In this document: in pieces, positions 35,356 through 44,004 of the stretch
Position numbering within the stretch: the first letter of the stretch is position 1
How the letters are laid out: every line of letters starts with the position of its first letter
Origin: Paraburkholderia tropica
GTDB lineage: Bacteria > Pseudomonadota > Gammaproteobacteria > Burkholderiales > Burkholderiaceae
Assembly (NCBI RefSeq): GCF_914484835.1
Contig: NZ_CAJZAR010000046.1
Location: forward strand, 52,458 to 116,457
DNA: 64,000 bases
Direction of reading: 5' to 3'
Notes under the pieces: generated by a model
The model's input: the letters and a program-made list of their open reading frames with translations, nothing else
The model's database searches: none
What the model was told of the DNA's origin: nothing
Made by a program: the position numbers and the translations under genes

Positions 35356-35659
35356 GCATCATCGACGCCTCGGGACGTCGCAGCACGCGCTCCGCACGGC
35401 CCAGATCGCCGTCCGAAATCGTTTTGTTGAAGTACAGACCCAGCAGGATCGACACCGGCGGCGGAATCTCCGCGCCCGACTCGAAACGGCTGCCGCGCGA
35501 CTGCGTCACGCCGAAACGCGCCCAGAAGCGGCGCTGACTTTCCTTCTTCTTTTTCCGATACGCGATGATCAGGACACGGTCGATTACCGACGACAGGTCC
35601 CCCGCGTTATGAAGGGAATTCGTGCCTGCCTGCCATTGATGATTGTCCAGAAGTTCCAT
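35339..35659 (-). CDS. rsaL: RsaL-like repressor of the quorum-sensing system
   Basis: A 106-residue protein starting at ATG 35659 with GAGG before it. The core (RRFWARFGVTQSRGSRFESG) is a helix-turn-helix of the RsaL type, followed by IPPPVSILLGLYF. In Pseudomonas and Paraburkholderia, RsaL lies between the LuxR and LuxI genes, is read backwards, and represses the synthase to keep signal levels steady. Here the position and direction are the same. The gene is divergent from the synthase and overlaps the LuxR gene tail to tail. Confidence 0.88.
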   Translation of the reverse strand: MELLDNHQWQAGTNSLHNAGDLSSVIDRVLIIAYRKKKKESQRRFWARFGVTQSRGSRFESGAEIPPPVSILLGLYFNKTISDGDLGRAERVLRRPEASMMLSPGQ

Positions 35660-35733
35660 TTTGACCTCGCTGTCAGATATGCCTGATGAGTGACTGCCGC
35701 CCAGCCATTCTCCAGAAGTGACCCTCCCTCCGC

Positions 35734-35753
35734 ACCTACCTATCTGGATAGGT
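35734..35753 (+). promoter_or_regulatory. lux/las-type box upstream of the synthase gene
   Basis: ACCTACCTATCTGGATAGGT is a 20-bp imperfect palindrome with the CT-N12-AG pattern of LasR-type boxes. Its centre is 84 bp before the synthase ATG, and a -10-like CATAGC lies at 35774-35779, where a box centred near -42 would place it. BraR bound to its signal should activate the synthase from here. Confidence 0.75.
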
Positions 35754-35827
35754 GTTTTTTTATATTCATAACGCATAGCTTTCGATCCATACCGCTGCCC
35801 CCTCCACCAGTTCAAGGGAGAGTTGTC

Positions 35828-36418
35828 ATGCAAGCTGCGATCAGGATCGGACTGCGTCAGGAGTTCGACAACGAGGACATCAACGAAATGTACCGGCTAC
35901 GAGCGCGGGTGTTCCGCGACCGGATGGGCTGGGATATTCCCACCATTGCCGGCATGGAGATCGACGGGTACGACGCGCTCGGACCCCACTACATGCTCAT
36001 TCAGGACGACGAGCGGCAGGTGCGCGGCTGTTGGCGCCTGATGCCGACGGACGGGCCGAACATGCTGCGCGACACCTTCCCGCAACTGCTGCACGGCGAA
36101 ACGGCGCCCACGGGCCGCCACATCTGGGAATTGAGCCGTTTTGCGATCGAAACGGGCAACGATCAGGCCTTCGGCTTCGCCGAATTGACCATGCACGCGA
36201 TCCAGTCGGCGATCCAGTTTGCCGACCGCATGGGCATTTCGCGCTACGTGACGGTGACCACCACGCCGATCGAACGCATGCTTCGCCGCACCGGCATGGA
36301 GATCACGCGGCTCGGCGCGCCGATGCGCATCGGCGTGGAAAATGCGGTCGCGCTCGACATCGCCATGAGCGAGCAGACGCATAACGCGATCTTCGGCCCG
36401 ATGGCTGCGGCCGCCTGA
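35828..36418 (+). CDS. braI: Acyl-homoserine-lactone synthase (BraI-like)
   Basis: A 196-residue LuxI-family enzyme that makes acyl-homoserine lactone from S-adenosylmethionine and acyl-ACP. The N-terminal signature residues are in MYRLRARVFRDRMGWDI (Arg, Phe, Trp), followed by Asp in EIDGYDALGPHY and Arg in the VRGCWRLMPTDGP segment; EL-SRFAIE follows. The start is ATG 35828 after AAGGGAGAG. A lux-type box stands upstream. The chain length of the product cannot be read from sequence; by family it should be long-chain. Confidence 0.93.
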   Translation: MQAAIRIGLRQEFDNEDINEMYRLRARVFRDRMGWDIPTIAGMEIDGYDALGPHYMLIQDDERQVRGCWRLMPTDGPNMLRDTFPQLLHGETAPTGRHIWELSRFAIETGNDQAFGFAELTMHAIQSAIQFADRMGISRYVTVTTTPIERMLRRTGMEITRLGAPMRIGVENAVALDIAMSEQTHNAIFGPMAAAA

Positions 36419-36607
36419 ATCGCGCTCAGAACGCGACGAAAAACCCCGGATTTCGCGTCACGGTTCGCGGTGCGGCGTCAGACATCATACGCTTTTGTCT
36501 GACGAATTGCGCCAAAGACGGCCGAAAAACGTCGCAGCGGGCGAGCCGCTCACGCGAATCCGGGGATCAGCGCCGCGTTTTTCCCGTCTTTTGCCGGATT
36601 TTTGCCG

Positions 36608-38194
36608 TCATTCCGGCTGAGCCGGTGCCGGTTTCGCGGCGGATTTGCCAAAACGGATATGCGAAATGCGGCGCACGCACAACGCCGCCACCAGCGCCGC
36701 GAGGCCGGTCAGGCCGATGCCGAGGTGAATCGCGTCGACCAGCACGTGCCGCACCGCCTCGATGAGCGCCGCGCCGTCGAGGCCCGCGGCTTTCATCTGC
36801 GCCGTCAGGCCGTCACGCAGCGCCGGATCGATCAGCACGCGCGGATCGGAAAGCTGCGGCTGCCAGCGCGCCGCGCCGGGCGCGCCGAGCACCGCGAGCG
36901 CGTCGCCGATTCCGGCCGCGTAGCGGTGATTCACGATCGTCGCCACGATGCTCGTGCCGAGCATGCCGCCCACCATCCGCGTCGATTGCAGCAGCGCCGT
37001 CGTGATGCCGAAACGCTCGCGCCCGGCGATCTCCTGGCCGAACACGTTCAGATTGTTGAGGATGAAGCCGAGGCCGATGCCGACCGCACCCATCGCCAGT
37101 TCGAGCCATAGATGCGCCGTCGTGCGCGTCGCGAACGCGAGACCCACGGACGCCGCCACGAGCAGGCCGAAGCCGACCGTCAGGATCGACGTGGGCTTTT
37201 TCAGATGGATCACGATGCGCGTGTTCACGAGGCTGCCGAGCGCGATGCAGGCGGCGATCGGCGTCGCGAGCAGACCCGCGACCTGCGGCGACAGACCGAA
37301 GCCGCCTTGCAGCAGCAGCGGCGCAAAGAAGATCAGCGAGAACATCACGAAGCCGGAGAGGACCGAGAGCGTGAACAGCGTGACGAGCTGCGGATCGCGG
37401 AACAGGTCGAGCGGAATGATCGGATGCGTCGCGCGCCGCTCGCACACCAGCAAGGCCACCGCTCCCACCGCCACCAGCGCGATCAGGACGAGATTGGCGC
37501 TCGTGAAGCCGTCCTTCGGCACCGCCTCGATAACGGTCTGAAAGCCGCCCAGCACGAGCGCGACCAGCGCGGCGCCGGTCCAGTCGATCTTGACCTCGCC
37601 GGTGCGCGCGTGGCGATAGTTCGGCAGATGCGCCCAGATGAAATACAGCGCGAGCACGCCGACCGGCAGATTGACCATGAAGGTCGAGCGCCAGCCGAAG
37701 TGTTCGCTGAGCCAGCCGCCCAGCGACGGCCCCGCCGCCGTGCCGATGCCGTAGGCGGCCGCCATCACCACCTGCCAGCGCACGCGCGCGCGCGGATCGG
37801 GGAAGAGATCGGGAATCGACGCGAACGCGGTCCCCACCATCATGCCGCCGCCCACGCCCTGCAACGCGCGCGCGGCCGCGAGAAACGGCATGTCGGTCGC
37901 GAGCCCGCACAGCGCCGAGGCTACGGTGAACACGATCACGGCGGCGAGCACGAAGCGCTTGCGGCCGAAATAATCGCCGAGGCGGCCGAACACCGGCACC
38001 GTCACCACCGAAGCCAGCAGATAGGCGCTGGCAATCCACGCGTAATACTCGAAACCGTGCAGTTCGGCGACGATCGACGGCAAAGCGGTGCTGACAACGG
38101 TCTGATCGAGGGCAACCAGCATGTTGACGAGGCCGATGCCGAGCATGGCCAGCAACGCGTTGCGAAACGGCAAGGGAGTGTGGGTAGAGGTCAC
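36608..38194 (-). CDS. MFS multidrug exporter, DHA2 (14-helix) family
   Basis: A protein of about 528 residues with 14 predicted membrane helices. Family motifs are clear: LDQTVVSTALPSI in helix 1 (motif D1), GRLGDYFGRKR between helices 2 and 3 (motif A) and GPSLGGWLSEHFGWRSTF (motif C and the following loop). DHA2 carriers expel drugs, dyes or organic acids by proton antiport. The start is uncertain: GTG 38194 fits the family N-terminus, and GTG 38251 gives a longer form; neither has a strong ribosome site. No regulator gene is adjacent. Confidence 0.88.
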   Translation of the reverse strand: MTSTHTPLPFRNALLAMLGIGLVNMLVALDQTVVSTALPSIVAELHGFEYYAWIASAYLLASVVTVPVFGRLGDYFGRKRFVLAAVIVFTVASALCGLATDMPFLAAARALQGVGGGMMVGTAFASIPDLFPDPRARVRWQVVMAAAYGIGTAAGPSLGGWLSEHFGWRSTFMVNLPVGVLALYFIWAHLPNYRHARTGEVKIDWTGAALVALVLGGFQTVIEAVPKDGFTSANLVLIALVAVGAVALLVCERRATHPIIPLDLFRDPQLVTLFTLSVLSGFVMFSLIFFAPLLLQGGFGLSPQVAGLLATPIAACIALGSLVNTRIVIHLKKPTSILTVGFGLLVAASVGLAFATRTTAHLWLELAMGAVGIGLGFILNNLNVFGQEIAGRERFGITTALLQSTRMVGGMLGTSIVATIVNHRYAAGIGDALAVLGAPGAARWQPQLSDPRVLIDPALRDGLTAQMKAAGLDGAALIEAVRHVLVDAIHLGIGLTGLAALVAALCVRRISHIRFGKSAAKPAPAQPE

Positions 38195-38504
38195 GGCGGG
38201 GATTTGCTGCGGCGCGCAAGGACTAAAGAGACGCAACGATAGCGGCCTCACGGTGCGCGCGCAACCAGACCATTAAGAGAAACGGTCGCCATCTGTCAGT
38301 TTATCCTGACGGAACTCGCCCGTGGCCGTCTGACGCAGCGCTCTTGATCCGCCTCCCCTCGGCTTCCATCTTTCATACAGCGGCACTGCATCTTTGTCAG
38401 TGATCCTTTAAGCTCATCGCAGATCGCGACATGCCGCACCCGGCCGACGATGCCCGGACGCGCGCAGCCGCGCCTGTTTTCGGGCTCATTTACGCGGAGG
38501 TTCC
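38195..38504. other. Divergent intergenic region with an inverted repeat
   Basis: About 310 bp between the MFS exporter gene and a universal stress protein gene. It contains GTCAG-N6-CTGAC (38295-38310), a perfect 5-bp inverted repeat of operator type, roughly 100 bp upstream of the exporter start. No gene is seen. Confidence 0.45.
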
Positions 38505-38972
38505 ATGTACAAACGCATCCTGGTAGCGGTGGACGGCAGCGCAACGTCGCGCCGCGCATTCGAAGCCGCGCTCGAACTCGCCAAGGCGATGGGTTCGACG
38601 CTGCAACCGTTCTATGTCGTTGAAAACACGCCGATGTATTTCGACGCGCCCGGCTACGACCCGTCGATCCTGCGCAATCAGATGATCGCCCAGGGCAACG
38701 AGCTTGCCGAGGAAATGAACAAGCTGATGCGCGAACGCGGCGTGACCGGCGAAATGCTGACCGGCGAAGCGTCCTCGCTCGACGACGTGCCGACGCTCGT
38801 GCTCAACGCCGCGAAGTCCAGCGGCGCCGATCTGATCGTCATGGGCACACACGGACGCCGCGGTTTTCAGCGTCTGATTCTCGGCAGCGTGGCCGAACGC
38901 TGCGTGCGTCAGGCGACCTTGCCGGTTTTGCTTATTCCGAGTGCGGCAGGCACCGCGAATATCTCGGAATAA
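38505..38972 (+). CDS. Universal stress protein (UspA family)
   Basis: A 155-residue cytosolic protein. It starts with the typical YKRILVAVDGS strand and has the ATP-binding motif GTHGRRGFQRLILGSVAE (G-2x-G-9x-GS) and a C-terminal VLLIPS strand. Proteins of this form bind ATP and are induced by oxygen limitation, growth arrest and other stress. The next gene encodes an FNR-type oxygen regulator, which often controls Usp genes; no clear FNR box was found upstream. Confidence 0.92.
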   Translation: MYKRILVAVDGSATSRRAFEAALELAKAMGSTLQPFYVVENTPMYFDAPGYDPSILRNQMIAQGNELAEEMNKLMRERGVTGEMLTGEASSLDDVPTLVLNAAKSSGADLIVMGTHGRRGFQRLILGSVAERCVRQATLPVLLIPSAAGTANISE

Positions 38973-39008
38973 TATCGAGATAATCAAAGAAATAATGCAT
39001 TTCAAGTG

Positions 39009-39062
39009 CCGCTTGCGCCTTGTCATTTGCCGCGAAAGCGCCTTCTGACAAGGCGCAAGCGG
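39009..39062. repeat. Perfect 17-bp inverted repeat
   Basis: The left arm CCGCTTGCGCCTTGTCA (39009-39025) pairs perfectly with 39046-39062, leaving a 20-base loop. It begins 36 bp after the Usp stop. It has no T run, so it is not a classical terminator; it may stabilise the 3' end of the transcript or be a copy of a dispersed palindromic element. Confidence 0.9.
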
Positions 39063-39066
39063 CTTC

Positions 39067-39103
39067 ATCTCAAAAGCGCGACCTTTTGCCTCCATTTTGA
39101 GAT
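39067..39103. repeat. Second inverted repeat next to the FNR gene
   Basis: ATCTCAAAA (39067-39075) pairs with TTTTGAGAT (39095-39103) over a 19-base spacer. It lies 49 bp before the FNR start, where it could act as an operator or as a leader hairpin. The A and T runs make it a possible bidirectional terminator with the preceding repeat. Confidence 0.75.
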
Positions 39104-39151
39104 TCGACCCTGGTGGGAGAATGCTCCGAAACCGATAACAGGAGCGTGCAA

Positions 39152-39910
39152 ATGCTGACCCCTACCGTCGTTACTCATACCACCACCGTGCGTCGAGGCA
39201 GCCGCGCACCTGTGACAAGCCCGCGCTCCTCGGCGCGCTGCTCGAGTTGCGCGATGCGGCATCTGTGCATGCCCCAAGGTCTCGCGCTCGACGACCTGCC
39301 CAAGCTCGAAGCGCTCATCTGCACCGCGCGCAGCGTGCGCCGCGGCGAATCCCTCTACCGCGCCGGCGACCCGTTCGACAGCCTCTATGCCGTGCGTTCG
39401 GGCTCGCTGAAAACCGTCATGGCGCATCGCGACGGGCGCGAGCAGGTCACCGGCCTGCGCCTCGCGGGCGATCCGCTGGGCCTCGACGGCATCAGCACCG
39501 ACACCCACACGTGCAGCGCCGTGGCGCTCGAAGACAGTTCGGTCTGCATCATCCCCTACCCCGCGCTCAAGCATCTGTGCCGCGAAACCTGCGCGATGCA
39601 GGACCGGCTGCACCGGCTCATGAGCGAGCAGCTGATCCGCGAATCGTCGCAGATGATGGTGCTGGGCTCGCTGTCCGCCGACGAACGCGTGGCCGCCTTC
39701 CTGCTCGACGTGTCCGAGCGCAACGGCCTGCGCGGCTACTCGCACGCGGAATTCAACCTGCGCATGACGCGCGAGGACATGGGCAGCTATCTCGGCATGA
39801 CGCTCGAAACCGTCAGCCGCACCCTGTCAAGATTTCAAAAGCGCGGCCTGATCGACGCCCAGGGCAAGCTCATCCGTATTATCGATATCGACGGATTGCG
39901 GCACCTGTAA
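39152..39910 (+). CDS. fnr: FNR-type oxygen-sensing transcriptional regulator
   Basis: A 252-residue CRP/FNR-family protein starting at ATG 39152. The cluster ligands are present: Cys30, Cys33 and Cys39 in the CX2CX5C pattern, and Cys132 in SSVCIIP, which corresponds to E. coli Cys122. The protein should bind a [4Fe-4S] cluster that is lost in oxygen. The recognition helix has ETVSRTLSRF, with the Glu, Ser and Arg that read TTGAT...ATCAA sites. It should switch genes for microaerobic respiration, perhaps including the oxidase at the start of this window. Confidence 0.93.
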   Translation: MLTPTVVTHTTTVRRGSRAPVTSPRSSARCSSCAMRHLCMPQGLALDDLPKLEALICTARSVRRGESLYRAGDPFDSLYAVRSGSLKTVMAHRDGREQVTGLRLAGDPLGLDGISTDTHTCSAVALEDSSVCIIPYPALKHLCRETCAMQDRLHRLMSEQLIRESSQMMVLGSLSADERVAAFLLDVSERNGLRGYSHAEFNLRMTREDMGSYLGMTLETVSRTLSRFQKRGLIDAQGKLIRIIDIDGLRHL

Positions 39911-39929
39911 GCCCGCCCGTTCGTCCCAT

Positions 39930-39955
39930 GCGCGCCGCCCCGCAAGGCGGCGCGC
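39930..39955 (+). terminator. Hairpin after the FNR gene
   Basis: GCGCGCCGCC (39930-39939) pairs perfectly with GGCGGCGCGC (39946-39955) over a six-base loop. There is no T run. It lies 19 bp after the FNR stop. Confidence 0.6.
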
Positions 39956-40076
39956 AGCCGTATGCGTCGTCCTGAGCGCGCCCCGCGCGCGCCGCATCGC
40001 GATTCGAAGTGCATTGGCACAGCGCGTGCGCAGCGGTAGAGTCTCACTCACCGCCCACGCCAGGAGACTCGCCGCA

Positions 40077-41354
40077 ATGCAGCTCCCGACCACGCCCTCG
40101 CTGGCCGCCCGTCTCGTCGACGCCCGCGCGGCCAGCGACGCACTCTTCGCCCTCGTCAAGCCCGAATTTCTCTACGAACGCCCGATTCGCGAGCGCCATC
40201 GCATCGTGTTCTATATCGGTCATCTGGAGGCGTTCGACCGTAATCTGTTCGATCAGCGCCTGTTCGACCTGCCGTCCGCCGACGCCCGTCTCGACCAGTT
40301 GTTTGCCTTCGGCATCGACCCCGTCGATGGCGCGCTGCCGACCGACATGCCCTCGGACTGGCCGAGCCTCGACGCCGTGCACGAGTACGCGCGCGACGCC
40401 CGCACGCGCATCGACGCGCGGCTCGCCGGACTCGATCTGGCGCCCGGCGCGCTTATTCACGACACGCCAGGGCAATTGCTCAACGTCGCGATCGAACATC
40501 GGCTGATGCATGTGGAGACACTGTCCTACATGCTGCATCAGCTACCGTTCGAGCAGAAGCAGGCGCCCGCCGCAGCCCGCGCTCGCGCGGACCATCTCTA
40601 TGAGGTGACGCCCGAAACGGTGAGCGTGCCGGCCGGCCGCACCGAACTCGGCATGACGCTCGAACGCGGCCTGTTCGGCTGGGACAACGAATTCGGCGAG
40701 GAGCAGGTGGACGTGCCCGCGTTCGAGATCGACCGCTTTATGGTCACGAACGGCGCGTTTCTCGACTTCGTGGCCGACGGCGGTTATCGCCGCCGCGAAT
40801 TCTGGATGGATGCCGACTGGGCCTGGCGCGAGGCCGAAGGCATCGAGCATCCGGTTTTTTGGGTGCGTGGCGAACAGGGCTGGCGTTTGCGCACAATGTT
40901 CGAGGATATTCCGCTGCCGCTCTCCTGGCCCGTCTACGTGAGCCACGCGGAGGCGAGCGCCTTCGCGCGCTGGCGCGGCGCGCGGCTGCCGACCGAAGCC
41001 GAATGGCAGCGCGCGGCGCATGGCGCGCTGCCCGCTGAAACCGACAACTTCGACTTCCGCAGCTGGGACCCGGTCGCCGTCGATTCGACGCCGGACAGCG
41101 CCAGCACCTGGGGCGTGGAAGGCCTTTTCGGCAACGGCTGGGAATGGACCTCGACGGTGTTCGCTCCGCTGCGCGGCTTCACGCCGTTTCCGTTCTACGA
41201 AGGCTACTCGGCCAACTTCTTCGACGGTCAGCACTACGCGATGAAAGGCGGCTCCGCGCGCACCGCGGGGTGCATGCAGCGGCCGACGTTTCGTAACTGG
41301 TTTCAGCCGCGATATCAGTACGTGTACGCGGGGTTTCGCTGCGCGAAGGTTTGA
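40077..41354 (+). CDS. EgtB/SUMF1-type non-haem iron enzyme with DinB-like N-domain
   Basis: A 425-residue protein from ATG 40077 (AGGAG before it). The N-terminal DinB-like helical bundle holds probable iron ligands His49 and the HxxxHxE motif His141-His145-Glu147, as in the sulfoxide synthases EgtB and OvoA. The C-terminal part (about 205-425) is a formylglycine-generating-enzyme-like fold with ARLPTEAEWQRAAHG and NGWEWTSTVF. EgtB joins trimethylhistidine to a thiol; SenA makes the selenium analogue. Neither the methyltransferase EgtD nor SenB/SenC is encoded here, so the substrate is open. Confidence 0.8.
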   Translation: MQLPTTPSLAARLVDARAASDALFALVKPEFLYERPIRERHRIVFYIGHLEAFDRNLFDQRLFDLPSADARLDQLFAFGIDPVDGALPTDMPSDWPSLDAVHEYARDARTRIDARLAGLDLAPGALIHDTPGQLLNVAIEHRLMHVETLSYMLHQLPFEQKQAPAAARARADHLYEVTPETVSVPAGRTELGMTLERGLFGWDNEFGEEQVDVPAFEIDRFMVTNGAFLDFVADGGYRRREFWMDADWAWREAEGIEHPVFWVRGEQGWRLRTMFEDIPLPLSWPVYVSHAEASAFARWRGARLPTEAEWQRAAHGALPAETDNFDFRSWDPVAVDSTPDSASTWGVEGLFGNGWEWTSTVFAPLRGFTPFPFYEGYSANFFDGQHYAMKGGSARTAGCMQRPTFRNWFQPRYQYVYAGFRCAKV

Positions 41355-41810
41355 GGAATAAAGCTTTACCATCCAGTAAAAAATCCGAAGCGCGCCGCAC
41401 TAGCGAAGCTCAACGAGCGGCAGGCGGCGCGCACTCATCATCGTAATCGCCGCGACGTCGTTTTCCAGATCAGCCCCATTGCAGCGGCCGCACGCCATTA
41501 GGATGGCGATTCCATCGTGGATCAAGTGCTCCCTTCGGGACGATCCGCCGACCGATGACATGCTCTTTCCTCGCTGCTCACCACATGAGGCGTACCCCGC
41601 CTGATCCCCCCTCGATCTCCGCCATCGCATTGCGCTAATGCAATGCACCAAAAGCGTGAACTATCGCGCCATCGACGCGAATTCATCGCCTCTCATTCCC
41701 CGTTGACGGCCCGCGCACGCCCGCCCCGCTTCGCTTGGCTCGACCCTTGCTTAGTGCATCGCCTGCTGCGCAACACCCGTCGCGCCAACCACCTTTCCGG
41801 GGAACACAGG
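41355..41810. other. Intergenic region before the amino acid ABC operon
   Basis: About 455 bp. The first 40 bp are AT-rich. A 53-residue minus-strand frame (41400-41561) has a weak GAGG site but no other support. The promoter of the transporter operon should lie near 41700-41790; no operator was recognised. Confidence 0.4.
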
Positions 41811-42617
41811 ATGGCTCTCGCCCAAACACTCGCGTCGCGCCGACGCCTGCTCGCCGCGCTGCTGAGCGCGCCCGTACTCGCCGTTTTCGCCGCGCCCAGC
41901 GCGCACGCTGACGCGCTCGACGCGATCCAGAAGCGCGGCACGCTGCGCGTGGCGGTGCCGGAGGACTATCCGCCGTTCGGTGCGGTCGGCCCCGACATGC
42001 AGCCGCAAGGCTATGACATCGACATGGCCGCGCTGCTCGCGAAGTCCATGAAAGTGAAGCTGCAACTCGTGCCCGTGAACAGCGGCAACCGCATTCCGTA
42101 TCTCCAGACCGACAAGGTCGATCTCGTCATTTCGTCGCTCGGCAAGACGCCCGACCGCGAGAAGGTTATCGACTTCTCGGCGCCTTACGCGCCGTATTTC
42201 CAGGGCGTGTTCGGCCCCGCCGACGTCAAGGTGAGCGGCCCGGCCGACCTCACCGGCAAGACCGTGGGCGCGACGCGCGGCGCGCTGGAAGAAGTGGCGC
42301 TCACCAACATGGCGCCCAACGCGACGATCCGCCGTTTCGACGACAACAACGCCACCATCCAGGCGTTTCTCTCCGGTCAGGTTCAGTTGATCGCGGCAGG
42401 CAACATCGTCGCGGCGGCGATTCTCGCGAAGCATCCGCCGCGCGAGCCGCAGATGAAGTTCGTCATCAAGGACTCGCCCTGCTTCGTCGGGCTCAACAAG
42501 AACGAGCCGCAACTGCTCGCGAAGGTCAACGCCACGATCGACGAAGCGAAGAAGGACGGCGCGCTTCAGTCGATGTCGAAAAAGTGGTTTGGCCAGCCGC
42601 TGCCCGCCAATCTCTGA
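41811..42617 (+). CDS. Polar amino acid ABC transporter, substrate-binding protein
   Basis: A 268-residue family 3 periplasmic binding protein. A signal peptide with twin-Arg-like start (SRRRLLAALL) ends near AHADA (about 34). The mature part shows LRVAVPEDYPPFG and GYDIDMAALLAKSM, the typical opening of cystine/glutamine/histidine-type proteins, and ends with KKWFGQPLP. It binds its ligand in the periplasm for the two permeases and ATPase that follow. Ligand identity cannot be told. Confidence 0.9.
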   Translation: MALAQTLASRRRLLAALLSAPVLAVFAAPSAHADALDAIQKRGTLRVAVPEDYPPFGAVGPDMQPQGYDIDMAALLAKSMKVKLQLVPVNSGNRIPYLQTDKVDLVISSLGKTPDREKVIDFSAPYAPYFQGVFGPADVKVSGPADLTGKTVGATRGALEEVALTNMAPNATIRRFDDNNATIQAFLSGQVQLIAAGNIVAAAILAKHPPREPQMKFVIKDSPCFVGLNKNEPQLLAKVNATIDEAKKDGALQSMSKKWFGQPLPANL

Positions 42618-42679
42618 CGCCTCTCTCGCGCCGCCGCCGCGCGCGGCGCGCGTCATCACCGCGAGTCCTTTTTCCGTTC

Positions 42680-43357
42680 ATGAGCTATCAGCTTCAGTTC
42701 GGCGACCTTGCCGCCTATAGCGGCATGTTCGCGTCCGGCGCGGCCGTCACGCTCGCGCTCACCGCCGCCTCCACGGCGCTCGGCTTGAGTCTTGGCGTGG
42801 CGGGCGCTGCCGTGCACCAGAGCCGCCAGACGGCCGCGCGCGCGATCGTTCACGGCTATGTCGAAGCGGTCCGCAACACGCCGTTTCTCGTGCAGCTGTT
42901 CTTCGTGTTCTTCGGCCTGCCCGCACTCGGCGTGCATATCGGCGAATACACGGCGGCCGTGCTCGCGATGACGCTCAATCTTGGTGCGTACTCCGTGGAG
43001 ATTCTGCGCTCGGGCATCGACGCCGTGCCGCGCGGGCATCGCGAAGCCGCCGCCGCGCTCGCCATGTCGCCGCGCGAAACCTTCGTGCACGTGCTCTTGC
43101 CGCAAGCGTTCGCGAAGGTCTTTCCGGCGCTCACGAGCCAGATCGTCATTACCATGCTCGGCTCGGCCGTCGTCTCGCAGATCTCCGTCGCCGACCTCAC
43201 GTACGCGGCGAGCTACGTGCAGTCGCGTAATTTCCGCGCGTTCGAAACGTATTTCCTGATCGCGGGCATCTACCTGGCCATGGCGCTCGTGCTGCGCGCC
43301 GCGCTCAACGCGGCCGGCCGAAAGCTGTTCGCACGCAACCCGCGAGGCACGCGATGA
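42680..43357 (+). CDS. Polar amino acid ABC transporter, permease 1
   Basis: A 225-residue inner membrane protein of the HisM/GlnP family. The ATPase-contact loop is seen in AVPRGHREAAAALAMSPRETF, and the N-terminal family motif in VEAVRNTPFLVQLFFVFFGLP. It overlaps the second permease gene by four bases (ATGA), so the two are made together and form a heterodimeric channel. Confidence 0.92.
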   Translation: MSYQLQFGDLAAYSGMFASGAAVTLALTAASTALGLSLGVAGAAVHQSRQTAARAIVHGYVEAVRNTPFLVQLFFVFFGLPALGVHIGEYTAAVLAMTLNLGAYSVEILRSGIDAVPRGHREAAAALAMSPRETFVHVLLPQAFAKVFPALTSQIVITMLGSAVVSQISVADLTYAASYVQSRNFRAFETYFLIAGIYLAMALVLRAALNAAGRKLFARNPRGTR

Positions 43358-44004
43358 TCGAATTCACTTTCGCGCAAATCCTTGAAGGGCTGTTGCTGGC
43401 CGCGCGCTGGACCGTCCTGCTTTCGCTCGTGTCCTTCGTCGCGGGCGGGGCCGTCGGTCTGGTGCTGCTCGTGATGCGTGTGTCCAGTTCGCGTGTGCTG
43501 CGCGCGATCGTGCGAATCTATATCGAGGTGTTTCAGGGCACGCCGCTGCTGCTGCAACTCTTTATCGTGTTCTTCGGTTTGCCGCTCGTGGGCGTCGACG
43601 TTTCGCCCTGGGTCGCCGCCACGCTCGGCCTCACGTTCTTCACGAGCGCCTATCTCGCCGAAATCTGGCGCGGCTGCGTGGAAGCGGTGCCCAGGGGCCA
43701 GTGGGAAGCCTCGTCCAGTCTCGCGATGAATTACTTCGAGCAACTGCGCCATGTGATCCTGCCGCAAGCGGCGCGCATCGCCATCGGGCCGACCGTCGGC
43801 TTCGGCGTGCAGGCGATCAAGGACACGGCGCTCGTCTCGATCATCGGCTTCGCCGAACTCACCAAGGCCGGCACGACTATCTCGAACGCGACGTTCCGCC
43901 CGTTTCTCGTTTATGGCCTCGTCGCGCTGATCTACTTCGTCTTGTGCTACCCGCTCACGCGGTATGCGCGCTCGCTGCAAAGGAAATGGCATGCCGCTCG
44001 TTAA
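43354..44004 (+). CDS. Polar amino acid ABC transporter, permease 2
   Basis: A 216-residue inner membrane protein of the same family as permease 1, with VFQGTPLLLQLFIVFFGLP at the start of the core and the ATPase-contact loop AVPRGQWEASSSLAMNYFE. It overlaps both neighbours, by 4 bp upstream and 14 bp downstream. Two different permeases are usual for this transporter type. Confidence 0.92.
   Translation: MIEFTFAQILEGLLLAARWTVLLSLVSFVAGGAVGLVLLVMRVSSSRVLRAIVRIYIEVFQGTPLLLQLFIVFFGLPLVGVDVSPWVAATLGLTFFTSAYLAEIWRGCVEAVPRGQWEASSSLAMNYFEQLRHVILPQAARIAIGPTVGFGVQAIKDTALVSIIGFAELTKAGTTISNATFRPFLVYGLVALIYFVLCYPLTRYARSLQRKWHAAR

Noticed and set aside
37112..38242. A 376-residue plus-strand frame opposite the MFS exporter gene
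   Set aside because: Arg/His-rich shadow of a conserved 14-helix transporter; no ribosome site or motif.
41400..41651. Minus-strand frame of 83 residues in the gap before the ABC operon
   Set aside because: Weak ribosome site, no recognisable motif and no neighbour in the same direction; kept only as a remote possibility from ATG 41561.
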